The notes beneath the pieces were generated by a model, which was given only the letters and a program-made list of their open reading frames with translations, was not told the origin of the DNA and did no database searches. DNA of 22,784 nucleotides from contig BQJG01000051.1 of NCBI GenBank assembly GCA_021604585.1, positions 1-22,784 on the forward strand, written 5' to 3'. The stretch comes from Hyphococcus sp. Its GTDB lineage: Bacteria; Pseudomonadota; Alphaproteobacteria; Caulobacterales; Parvularculaceae. This document shows positions 6,980 to 14,361 of this stretch, piece by piece; the stretch's first letter is position 1; every line of letters starts with the position of its first letter. A program made the position numbers and the translations under genes.

Positions 6980-7648
6980 TCAGCCTTGTATGAGCCTCCT
7001 GAATGCAGCCGGAGCATAGCCAGTGGCGGATTTCACCATCCGGGTCAGATGGCTTTGATCGGCGAAGCCGCATTCGCTGGCGACGTCCACAATCGCCGCG
7101 TTGCTTGACGCCAGCAGGTTCAGCGCCGACCGTAGGCGCCATTCGGAACGGAACTGTGTCGGCGTTAGACCAAACTCTCGCCTGACATTGCGAGTTAGCG
7201 CATATGGTTTTACGCCCGAATCATTCGCCAGCACGGAAAAAAACTTTGAGAGAACGATTTCCGGGCGCTGTGTTGCACCAGTGGGGATGCCCACAGACAA
7301 ATCTAAAAACGCATCGCCGCTCGCATTCGGGCGCAGCAGAACCCTGTGTTTGCGATCGCGAATGTCAAATTGGCCGCTTAAGGCCCGCCAACCGTGACGT
7401 TTCACCACGGCAAGCCAAGCCTTTTTCGATACCGGCAACCGTAAAAACGCAGCAGCTTTACCGGAAGACGCGTTTTCATGCGCGCAAAAAGGCGGCCGGA
7501 ACAGGAATTCCCCCGCTTGATATGTGCGCCGCCCGGCGAGGCTATTTTCGCAAATCTCACCTTCGATCACGACAATCACGCGCGCATCGTCATGACGGTG
7601 AAATGGCAGCGACGCTTCCGCATTATTGGTGACGACGCAACTCATCAT
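6980..7648 (-). CDS. AraC family transcriptional regulator
   Basis: This is a 222-residue regulator. The N-terminal half looks like a cupin sensor: LPFHRHDDARVIVVIEGEI at 14-32 holds paired His residues, and FRPPFCAHEN follows. The C-terminal AraC DNA-binding domain has two helix-turn-helix motifs. The second carries the family pattern in VDVASECGFADQSHLTRMVK followed by GYAPAAFRRL. It is shorter than the usual 280-300 residues because the cupin is compact. The start is the first of two adjacent ATGs at 7648, with GGAGA nine bases upstream. It probably controls the downstream serine hydrolase gene on the same strand, itself, or both. The ligand cannot be read from sequence. Confidence 0.9.
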   Translation of the reverse strand: MMSCVVTNNAEASLPFHRHDDARVIVVIEGEICENSLAGRRTYQAGEFLFRPPFCAHENASSGKAAAFLRLPVSKKAWLAVVKRHGWRALSGQFDIRDRKHRVLLRPNASGDAFLDLSVGIPTGATQRPEIVLSKFFSVLANDSGVKPYALTRNVRREFGLTPTQFRSEWRLRSALNLLASSNAAIVDVASECGFADQSHLTRMVKSATGYAPAAFRRLIQG

Positions 7649-7732
7649 GCCGTGGCGCTCTCCTGCTGTCAGCGCGCCAAGTCTGCGATGAAGTGAGCCT
7701 GCCGGTCAAATACGGAGCGATGAAACGAAGGA

Positions 7733-9340
7733 TTACCGCGTCGCAGGCCCGGCCGCTTTTACGACGTCATCCACATAAGCCTCAAAAATCCGGAAATTCT
7801 CGGCGAACATCTTCGCGAGCTTCGCAGCTTGGGCATCAAACGCCGCTGGATCTTCCCAGGTTTCACGAGGATTGAGGATGCGTTTGTCGACCCCCGCAAC
7901 TTCTGTTGGAACCTCAAATCCGAACACCGTGTCTTTGCGCATCGGCGCGGAATTGAGGGAGCCGTTCAGCGCCGCCGTCAGCAGCGCGCGCGTCTCTTTG
8001 ATCGGCATGCGCTTGCCTTGCCCGTGCGGACCGCCGGTCCAGCCAGTCGAGACCAGCCAGCAAGAAACGTTGTGCTTGTCGATCAGCTTGCCCAGCAGCG
8101 CGCCATATTCCGACGGATGACGCGGCATGAACGGCGCGCCAAAACATGTTGAGAATGTCGCTTCCGGATCCTTGCCAAGGCCTTTTTCCGTGCCGGCAAC
8201 TTTCGCCGTGTATCCCGACAGGAACATATACATCGCCTGCGCCGGCGCCAGGCGCGCAATCGGCGGCATCACGCCAAACGCATCACACGTCAGCATGATG
8301 ATGTTTTTGGGATGCGTCGCCACGCCCTCAAGGCTGGCGTTTGGAATGTAGTGGATCGGATAGGCGCCGCGTGAATTTTCCGCCAGCGTCGCGTCGTCAA
8401 GATCAAGCTCGCGCGTCGCCGGGTCCATCACCACATTCTCAAGCACCGTGCCGAAGCGCTTGGTCGTCGCGTAGATTTCCGGTTCCGCTGTCGGCGACAA
8501 GCGGATCATTTTCGCGTAGCAGCCGCCTTCAAAATTAAACAGGCCGTTCGGGCTCCAGCCATGTTCGTCATCGCCGATCAACATGCGGTTGGGGTCTGCG
8601 GACAGGGTGGTTTTGCCAGTGCCGGAAAGTCCGAAAAAGATCGCCGGGTCATTGTCTTTGCCGACATTGACCGAGCAATGCATCGGCATGATCGATTGTT
8701 CAGGCAGCAGATAGTTGAGGATCGTGAAGACCGACTTTTTCATTTCGCCAGCATAGGACGTGCCGCCAATCAAGATCATGCGGCGGACAAAGTCGACTGC
8801 AATCACCGTCTTTGAGCGGCAGCCATGGACATCGGGATCAGCAACAAAACCCGGCAGATCGACAATGGTGAAATCAGTTTCGCCTTTGCCGGTTACCGAA
8901 GGACGATCTTTCATTTCAGGACGGATAAGCAGATGCTGTATGAACAGCGCGTGCCATGCATATTCCGTGAACACGCGCACCTTGACCCCATGAGTCCGGT
9001 CGGCACCGCCCGCAAGATCCTGCATGATCAGATCGCGACTGGACGCATATTCCAGCATGTCCGCATGCAGCCGGTCGAACGCGTCGGCGTTCATCGGCTT
9101 GTTGGCGTCCCACCAGATTTTGCTCTCACATTCAGGATGGCGAACAATAAATTTGTCCTGCGCCGAGCGGCCCGTATGTTCGCCAGTCTTCACCACCAGC
9201 GGGCCGTCTTTGGCGACCTCGCCCTCGCCGCGCTTAACCGCAAGCTGATATAGCGCCGGGGCTGTCAAGTTCGCCAATGCAGCAGGCGCACGATCTTCAA
9301 AGCAGCGCGCCGCCGGCGCCGCCGTCATTGATAAGCTCAT
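7733..9340 (-). CDS. pckA: Phosphoenolpyruvate carboxykinase (ATP)
   Basis: This is a 535-residue enzyme that converts oxaloacetate and ATP to phosphoenolpyruvate, CO2 and ADP, the first committed step of gluconeogenesis. Diagnostic segments are KTGEHTGRSAQDKFIV (51-66), GGTSYAGEMKKSVF (192-205), the PCK-specific P-loop FGLSGTGKTTLSADP (236-250), and the kinase-2 motif LIGDDEHGW (254-262). Length is typical for bacterial ATP-type PckA (about 530-540). I chose the ATG at 9340 (MSLSMTAAPAARC) because GGGAGG lies six bases upstream; a longer in-frame reading to 9412 has no such site and adds a low-complexity Arg/Gly/Ser extension. It is divergent from the small membrane protein gene across 250 bases. 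The usual alphaproteobacterial neighbours chvI/chvG are not visible here. Confidence 0.97.
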   Translation of the reverse strand: MSLSMTAAPAARCFEDRAPAALANLTAPALYQLAVKRGEGEVAKDGPLVVKTGEHTGRSAQDKFIVRHPECESKIWWDANKPMNADAFDRLHADMLEYASSRDLIMQDLAGGADRTHGVKVRVFTEYAWHALFIQHLLIRPEMKDRPSVTGKGETDFTIVDLPGFVADPDVHGCRSKTVIAVDFVRRMILIGGTSYAGEMKKSVFTILNYLLPEQSIMPMHCSVNVGKDNDPAIFFGLSGTGKTTLSADPNRMLIGDDEHGWSPNGLFNFEGGCYAKMIRLSPTAEPEIYATTKRFGTVLENVVMDPATRELDLDDATLAENSRGAYPIHYIPNASLEGVATHPKNIIMLTCDAFGVMPPIARLAPAQAMYMFLSGYTAKVAGTEKGLGKDPEATFSTCFGAPFMPRHPSEYGALLGKLIDKHNVSCWLVSTGWTGGPHGQGKRMPIKETRALLTAALNGSLNSAPMRKDTVFGFEVPTEVAGVDKRILNPRETWEDPAAFDAQAAKLAKMFAENFRIFEAYVDDVVKAAGPATR

Positions 9341-9525
9341 TCTCGTCCTCCCAGACGCTCGCTCTCGCGAGGTTGCAGCTGGCGACACCCCACCACGGGC
9401 GCCTCTCCGCACCCGCCGCTCTTAGCCGCAAAATTCGGCGAAGGCCATGACCGGTTTTCGCGTTTTTGAGCGGTGATTCGGCGCAATCAGCTGCTAACCC
9501 GGGGTTCACCGCAATTTACCGCCGA

Positions 9526-9533
9526 TTAACCAT
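9526..9533 (+). promoter_or_regulatory. TTAACCAT motif, possible CtrA half-site
   Basis: This is the second exact TTAACCAT in the window. It lies in the 250-base gap between pckA and the divergent small membrane protein, 57 bases upstream of the latter's start. Another TTAA occurs at 9550-9553 but not at the 7-base spacing of a full CtrA box. Apart from this motif I could not assign convincing promoter boxes in the gap. Confidence 0.25.
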
Positions 9534-9590
9534 GTCGAATAAAGTCCTGTTAACGCCGTAGCGCGAAAATGGCCTTTAGGAGACTTGGCC

Positions 9591-9842
9591 TTGGAAACGA
9601 TTTTCGATCTGATGTCGGTATTGCTGTTTATTGCGACAGGCGGACTTTATCTGGTCCGCTTCCGCCATGAGCAGCCAGCGCTTGCGCCTTATCTCATCGT
9701 TGCGCTGGTCTGCGCTGTCGGGAACTGGCTCGGCAATAATGGCGGCGGCTGGGCGGCAGTCGGCATGTTGATCGCCGGCGCGTTCCTGACATTGCACCTC
9801 GCCAGCCAGCCCTATCGCGAAGACGCCGAAGACCTCAATTAA
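9591..9842 (+). CDS. Small integral membrane protein, resembles the XrtV sorting-system accessory family
   Basis: This is an 83-residue hydrophobic protein with predicted spans at about 4-22, 33-48 and 53-70, and a polar acidic tail (YREDAEDLN). The pattern of an N-terminal ETIFDLMSVLLF followed by CAVGNWLGNNG (41-51) recalls small alphaproteobacterial proteins annotated as XrtV (exosortase V) sorting-system accessory proteins. This is from memory, so the family name is tentative and no exosortase gene lies in the window. The TTG at 9591 is preferred because AGGAG ends eight bases upstream; an in-frame TTG at 9585 is too close to that site. It is divergent from pckA. Its stop shares TTAA (9839-9842) with the stop of the convergent hydroxylase gene. 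Confidence 0.6.
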   Translation: METIFDLMSVLLFIATGGLYLVRFRHEQPALAPYLIVALVCAVGNWLGNNGGGWAAVGMLIAGAFLTLHLASQPYREDAEDLN

Positions 9843-11113
9843 TCCCAAAACCAGAATCGCCGCTCGCGGCACCATAGGCTGAGCAGCCATTTCTCGCCGC
9901 GGGCCACCGGCGCGCCCGCATGCAACGTTTCCGGATAGGGCGCGCCTTTCATATCGGTGTTCGAAAAAACCAGCGCATCGCCGGTCCCGCCGCGAAATTC
10001 TATTTTCAGTCGCGGAAACTCTGTTGCGCCGCCCTCATAACCGTCATTCAGCACGACCAAAAGCGTGCGCGCACGCTGGCCCGAGCGTTTGACTTCCGAA
10101 TAATCGTTTTCGTCTTCGGGCAAATAATCGTGGTGCGGTTTATATTCCTGACCCGGCCGGTAGCGCAGCACGCCGATCAGCTCGCAGTTCGGCCAATCAA
10201 CGCCAGCCGCGCGCGCAAGCCGCGCATACAGCGCCACCATGACAAGATCGAGATCGAGCAGGCTGAGCAGCGCGCCATCGGATGTGCGATATTGGGCGTG
10301 ATCGGCTTTGCCTTTTGCCGGATCGACCACCAGGGACGGCGCGAGCAAAGGCGCTGATGCGCAAATGAGATAAGCGCACTCATCCTCATTCAGCAAAGCG
10401 TTGACGCGATAAATGTCCGGCGCCGCATTGAGTGAAATTTGGCTCGACGCATGGTCGGGTGCTTCGGTCAGTGCAAGCGCGGCAAGCGCGTCAACATCAA
10501 GCCCTTGCGATACAGTTTGCTCATTCTCGTCAAGCCGGATGAAATTGACGCCCGCAGCGATCAACCGAGACCGCATGGTCGCGGCTTCCTCCCCACTCAG
10601 AAGTCCGGAACGCCGGACGGCAAAACATTGCGCGATCCAGTCGCCTTTGCGTGCAGCGTCAGCAATCAATCCGTCACCTATGCGCGCCTTTGCCGACACG
10701 CATTCCGCCAATATCGCCAGCTCACGCATCGCCGCCGGGTGCCCGGCTTTCGCCGCCGCCGCCAGATGTGCGACCGCTGCCTTCCAGTCGCGCGCAACGC
10801 CGAGCCCCAGCGCCCTCAGCACAGCGAGCAAGCGCATCGCAGCAGCGCCGCCAGAAGAACTTGCCCGTTGCAGCAAGTCGATCGCCTCACTGACTTTCAT
10901 CTCCGCCGGTGGAACCGCCAGCATCGCACAGGCAAGCGTATACATAGCGCCCGGATGACCCGCTTCGGCGGCTTTCTCGTTCCAAGCGCGGGCGTCATCC
11001 TTGCGGCCTGCCTGATCGAGCATCGCCGCAAGCCTGTATTGCGCGACCGCATCCCCTGCGCGCGCCAGCGCTTCGATTTCCTTAAGGTTTTCCATCGCGA
11101 TTTTTGATAGCAT
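9839..11113 (-). CDS. Sel1-repeat plus 2OG-Fe(II) oxygenase (prolyl 4-hydroxylase-like) protein
   Basis: This is a 424-residue two-part protein. Residues 8-135 form Sel1/TPR-like helical repeats, for example AGDAVAQYRLAAMLDQAG, AGHPGAMYTLACAML and AGHPAAMRELAIL. These usually bind other proteins. Residues about 235-420 form a P4Hc-type jelly roll. The iron ligands are His327-x-Asp329 in YKPHHDYL and distal His398 in LHAGAPV; Lys408 in GEKWLL should bind the 2-oxoglutarate carboxylate. YRTSDGALL resembles the prolyl-hydroxylase N-terminal substrate region. It is likely a cytosolic protein or peptide hydroxylase; the substrate is unknown. The start may be ATG 11113 or in-frame ATG 11095; neither has a strong ribosome binding site. 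It is divergent from the acyltransferase with only 44 bases between starts. Confidence 0.9.
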   Translation of the reverse strand: MLSKIAMENLKEIEALARAGDAVAQYRLAAMLDQAGRKDDARAWNEKAAEAGHPGAMYTLACAMLAVPPAEMKVSEAIDLLQRASSSGGAAAMRLLAVLRALGLGVARDWKAAVAHLAAAAKAGHPAAMRELAILAECVSAKARIGDGLIADAARKGDWIAQCFAVRRSGLLSGEEAATMRSRLIAAGVNFIRLDENEQTVSQGLDVDALAALALTEAPDHASSQISLNAAPDIYRVNALLNEDECAYLICASAPLLAPSLVVDPAKGKADHAQYRTSDGALLSLLDLDLVMVALYARLARAAGVDWPNCELIGVLRYRPGQEYKPHHDYLPEDENDYSEVKRSGQRARTLLVVLNDGYEGGATEFPRLKIEFRGGTGDALVFSNTDMKGAPYPETLHAGAPVARGEKWLLSLWCRERRFWFWD

Positions 11114-11157
11114 GCCCTGTCCGAACGCAAAACGATTCGCGACGCAGGAGAGGGCCT

Positions 11158-12033
11158 ATGGACGCCGTTTCGCCCGCAAAGGCTGAAAACGGAATCAATA
11201 ATGGTCAGCATATTGTCGATGAGCTGATCGAAGAGCGTGCGCATAGACTGCGCGCATCTCCGCTTTGGCCGCTCTATAAATCGATCCTTTATCCGCTTTT
11301 GCTGTACAAGCCCGCTGTCAACATGGCCGACGCCATTGCCGACGATCCGGCGCGCAGCGTGTTTGACTATATCAGCAACCTATTATCGCTCGACGTTCAG
11401 GTTTCGGGACTAGAGCATTTGCCTCAATCAGGCCGGGTGCTGATTGCGTCGACCCACCCGACCGGCATCCCCGACGGCGTCGCTATGTTTGACGCCATCA
11501 AAAACCGCCGCCCGGACATGACATTCTTCGCCAATCGCGACGCGCTGCGCGCGGCTCCAGGCCTGGAAGACATGATCATTCCGGTTGAGTGGGTGCAGGC
11601 GAAACGCACCGCCACACGCTCGCGGGAAACTTTGGAAAGCGCGATCAAGGCTTTTCAGGCGGATAAATGCGTGGTGCTGTTTCCGTCTGGCCGCCTCGCC
11701 TTCATGGACAAAAACAAGCAGCTCGTCGAACAGGAATGGCTCGCGACCATTGCGACCTTCGCGCGAAAATATAACTGCCCGGTCGTGCCGGCAAATATCA
11801 AGATGCGCAATTCCTGGCTCTATTACTGGTTCTGGAATCTCAATATCGAACTGCGCGACATCACGCTGTTCCACGAACTGCTCAACAAAAAGAATAAAAC
11901 CTATCGCATGACATTCGGCCCGGCGATTGCGGCAAGCGACTTGAAGGGCGATCCCAAACGCGTCGCCGCCGCCTTGCGTGAGCACGCCATGGCGCTGGGC
12001 GAAGCCCCTCAGCCATGGCGGCCCATCGCATAA
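11158..12033 (+). CDS. PlsC-type glycerophospholipid/lyso-lipid acyltransferase
   Basis: This is a 291-residue acyltransferase of the LPLAT/PlsC fold. The catalytic motif is STHPTGIPDG with His100 and Asp106, the HPTGIxDG form found in an alphaproteobacterial branch with five residues between His and Asp, not the classic HX4D. FPSGRL (175-180) matches the acceptor-binding FPEGT-like block. VPANIKM and the segment RDITLFHELLNKKNKTY are also characteristic of this branch. It probably transfers acyl groups to a lyso-lipid at the inner membrane. Whether the product is phosphatidic acid or an amino-lipid cannot be told. The ATG at 11158 has GGAG seven bases upstream; a longer reading from 11104 lacks support. 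It ends two bases short of the convergent VWA gene. Confidence 0.87.
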   Translation: MDAVSPAKAENGINNGQHIVDELIEERAHRLRASPLWPLYKSILYPLLLYKPAVNMADAIADDPARSVFDYISNLLSLDVQVSGLEHLPQSGRVLIASTHPTGIPDGVAMFDAIKNRRPDMTFFANRDALRAAPGLEDMIIPVEWVQAKRTATRSRETLESAIKAFQADKCVVLFPSGRLAFMDKNKQLVEQEWLATIATFARKYNCPVVPANIKMRNSWLYYWFWNLNIELRDITLFHELLNKKNKTYRMTFGPAIAASDLKGDPKRVAAALREHAMALGEAPQPWRPIA

Positions 12034-12035
12034 AT

Positions 12036-14267
12036 CTACGGCGTTACCGTAATCGGCGCGCGCGCCAGCACTTTCTTGTTGCCGTGGATAAAGCGCAATT
12101 CATAGGCGCCCGGCTCTTTCGGAATGCGAAGATTGGCCGGACTCCCAGACCTTGTGTAGACATAGCTTTCATACTTCAAATCGTCCGATCCCATTTTTGA
12201 AATGGCGACATAGTCGCCCGACCCTGGCGGCGGGCCTGTGAATTCGATGGGAATGACCGTTCCTGCTTTCGCCGAGGCGGGGCCGTTCAAGGTTGCGACC
12301 GCCGGCGTCACGGTGATTGGCCTTCGCGCCAGCACTTTTTTGTTCGCCTGCACGAAACGAAGCTCGTACTGGCCAGCATCGAGCGGCATGCGAATCGCCG
12401 CCGGGCTTCCGTTTTTGGTGTATTTGTAGTCATTGAACTTGTTGTCCGGATCGTCCGGCGCCGTAACCGTAATCCAGTCGCCGGAAGCCGGCGCCGGTCC
12501 GGTGAATTCAATGCTCACTGTTTCGCCTGCGATTGCGCTGCCTTTTGCCGTCAGGGTCGCCGTTGCGGCGGTCACTGTAATCGCTTGCCGCGCGATAATT
12601 TTCTTGTTGCCCTGGACATAGCGTAATTCGTATTCGCCCGCCTCAAGCGGCATGCGAACCGTCGCCGGGCTGCCGTTTCTGGTGTAGTGATAATCATTAA
12701 ACTTGTTTTCCGGCGCGTCCGGTTCGGTGACCGTAATCCAGTCGCCTGACGCAGGCTCGGGTCCGGTGAAATCAACCTTCACTTCTTCACCGGAGACGGC
12801 GGTCGCGGGCCCTTTTACGCTCGCCAGCGCCGCTGTGACGGTAATCTTTTTGCGGGCCAGCACTTTGTTGTTGTTTTGGACAAAACGCAGTTCGTACTCG
12901 CCCGGCTCAAGCGGCATGCGGATCGTCGCCGGGCTGCCGTTTCGCGTATAATGATAATCGCCGAATTTATTGTCAGCGTCGTCCGGCTTGACCACCGTAA
13001 CCCAATCTCCCGATCCGGCGGGCGGGCCGGTGAATTCAACCGGCACCTCTTCACCGGCGATTGCTGTATCCTGCGCAGCGAGCGTCGCCGATGCGGGCGT
13101 CGCCGTGATTGCTGCTGTCGCCAAATTGCGCAGAGGGCGGCCCAGCATGTAGCTGACTTCATACTCGCCAGGTTCGACGGGCATACGGAGCTCGGCGGGG
13201 TTGCCATTACGGGCGTAAGCGTAGGTTTTATAGCCATCGCCGCCTTTTTCAGCGATCTGAATGTAATCGCCCTGCCGCTCAGGCCCGGTCCAAAACGCCT
13301 TGATGTTTGTTCCGGCCATCGCCTGTTCTGCGGGCTCCGTGCGCACTGTCGCTTCGACCGGGAAAGTCAACGCGATGGTCACCGTTTTTAACACGCCCGC
13401 CCGAACGACGACGCCCTTCGCTTCACCTTTGAGGCCGTCCGACGACCGCACAACCAAAACGTCATAGCTGCCCGGTTCAAGCGTCGTCTCGACGGTTCCT
13501 GCATCGCCTTCGCTATAGGCCGCATCACCGCCCGTCGACGGAATGATGCGCCAATCGAGGCCATCCTCAATCAGCAACCCTCCTTCAAGCTCAGTGGCGC
13601 GAAGATAAATATTCGCAGTCGGCGGCGGCGCCTCAGCCGCCTCGATCACCGTTTCATTCAGCGCTTCGCTGAGACCAGACGCATCCTCAGCGGACACAAA
13701 CGTGCCCCCTGTGTTCTCGGCGATGCAGCGCAATTGCGCCTGTGCGTTTTCCTCCGCCACATCGAAGCCGACCACATGAACGGTGAAATCCGCACCCGCC
13801 GCCTCAAGCGCCGCAGCCACGCCGCACGGATCTGGCGCACAGGTTTCAATGCCGTCGCTGACCAGAATGACCGTCGCCTTCTTTTCCGTGTACTGAAGCT
13901 TTTGCGCAGCGAGCTTCACCGAATCCGCCATCGGCGTTTTGCCTTTGGGATTGAGCTTGGCGACGGCGCCGGAAATCACTGCGCGGTCGGCGCCAATCGC
14001 AGCAAGTTCTTCTATGTCCGTGCAATCTCCCGTGCGGCGATGCCCATAAGCGATCAGCCCGAGACGGCGTTCCGCCGGCAAGTCTTTCAAGAGATCGCCG
14101 AGCACCTGTTTTGCAATGGTGATCTTGGCTTCGCCGTCGATCTGGCCCCACATCGAGCCGGAGGCGTCGAGCACGAGGATTGAATCGCCGTCATCGGCCG
14201 CCGCCGCTGGCGCGCCAAAAGCAAAAATGAAAACGGAAATGAATGAGAAAAATGCGCGCACGACCAT
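12036..14267 (-). CDS. Secreted VWA-domain protein with five C-terminal tandem repeats
   Basis: This is a 743-residue protein with a signal peptide (hydrophobic 5-20, APAAAA, cleavage near residue 24). The VWA domain is at about 28-210. The metal-ion-dependent adhesion site is complete: DASGS (34-38), Thr111 in GKTPMADS, and Asp138 in VSDGIET. Several Cys (82, 143, 148) suggest disulfides. After a linker domain (215-300) come five repeats of about 88 residues running to the last residue. The conserved pattern includes EFTGP.PASGDWITV, NKF.DY.YTRNGSPA, RMPLEPGEYELRFV and KKVLAR. The likely location is the periplasm or cell surface, with the repeats as a beta-sandwich stalk or ligand-binding array. 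The function is unknown. The ATG has GGGGAG five bases upstream. An ABC ATPase gene lies 94 bases upstream on the same strand. Confidence 0.88.
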   Translation of the reverse strand: MVVRAFFSFISVFIFAFGAPAAAADDGDSILVLDASGSMWGQIDGEAKITIAKQVLGDLLKDLPAERRLGLIAYGHRRTGDCTDIEELAAIGADRAVISGAVAKLNPKGKTPMADSVKLAAQKLQYTEKKATVILVSDGIETCAPDPCGVAAALEAAGADFTVHVVGFDVAEENAQAQLRCIAENTGGTFVSAEDASGLSEALNETVIEAAEAPPPTANIYLRATELEGGLLIEDGLDWRIIPSTGGDAAYSEGDAGTVETTLEPGSYDVLVVRSSDGLKGEAKGVVVRAGVLKTVTIALTFPVEATVRTEPAEQAMAGTNIKAFWTGPERQGDYIQIAEKGGDGYKTYAYARNGNPAELRMPVEPGEYEVSYMLGRPLRNLATAAITATPASATLAAQDTAIAGEEVPVEFTGPPAGSGDWVTVVKPDDADNKFGDYHYTRNGSPATIRMPLEPGEYELRFVQNNNKVLARKKITVTAALASVKGPATAVSGEEVKVDFTGPEPASGDWITVTEPDAPENKFNDYHYTRNGSPATVRMPLEAGEYELRYVQGNKKIIARQAITVTAATATLTAKGSAIAGETVSIEFTGPAPASGDWITVTAPDDPDNKFNDYKYTKNGSPAAIRMPLDAGQYELRFVQANKKVLARRPITVTPAVATLNGPASAKAGTVIPIEFTGPPPGSGDYVAISKMGSDDLKYESYVYTRSGSPANLRIPKEPGAYELRFIHGNKKVLARAPITVTP
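12039..13355 (-). repeat. Five in-frame tandem repeats of about 264 bases within the VWA gene
   Basis: The units are approximately 13355-13092 (divergent first copy), 13091-12828, 12827-12564, 12563-12300 and 12299-12039. Copies 2, 3 and 4 are each exactly 88 codons and very alike at protein level, sharing SGDWxTV, NKFxDYxYTxNGSPA, RMPL and the KxxARxxITVT end. Copy 1 is the most diverged and copy 5 is intermediate. The equal unit length suggests growth by unequal recombination. Confidence 0.85.
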
Positions 14268-14361
14268 GAATCTCCCCTTCGACGGTTTGGCGTTCGCGAA
14301 AGCTTAGCCGCGTCCGCCGCAGGGGAAAAGCCGCGCGCCGCCCTAAACACGCCCGGCGCGC

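Noticed and set aside
9341..9412. Longer pckA reading with 24 extra N-terminal residues
   Set aside because: The extension is low-complexity Arg/Gly/Ser and has no ribosome binding site, whereas the ATG at 9340 has an excellent GGGAGG and family-like sequence.
9526..9553. Full CtrA box TTAA-N7-TTAA upstream of the small membrane protein
   Set aside because: Seven bases after the first TTAA the sequence is GAAT; the next TTAA at 9550 is too far away. Only the TTAACCAT half-site is kept.
12100..13250. Numerous rightward and leftward reading frames inside the VWA repeats
   Set aside because: They recur with the repeat period and are shadows of the repeated codons in other frames; none has a recognisable domain or ribosome binding site.
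12039..14267. VWA protein as part of a MoxR/VWA (chaperone-type) or defence module
   Set aside because: It has a signal peptide, no MoxR AAA+ ATPase is nearby, and the neighbours are an acyltransferase and an ABC ATPase with no defence-gene signatures.
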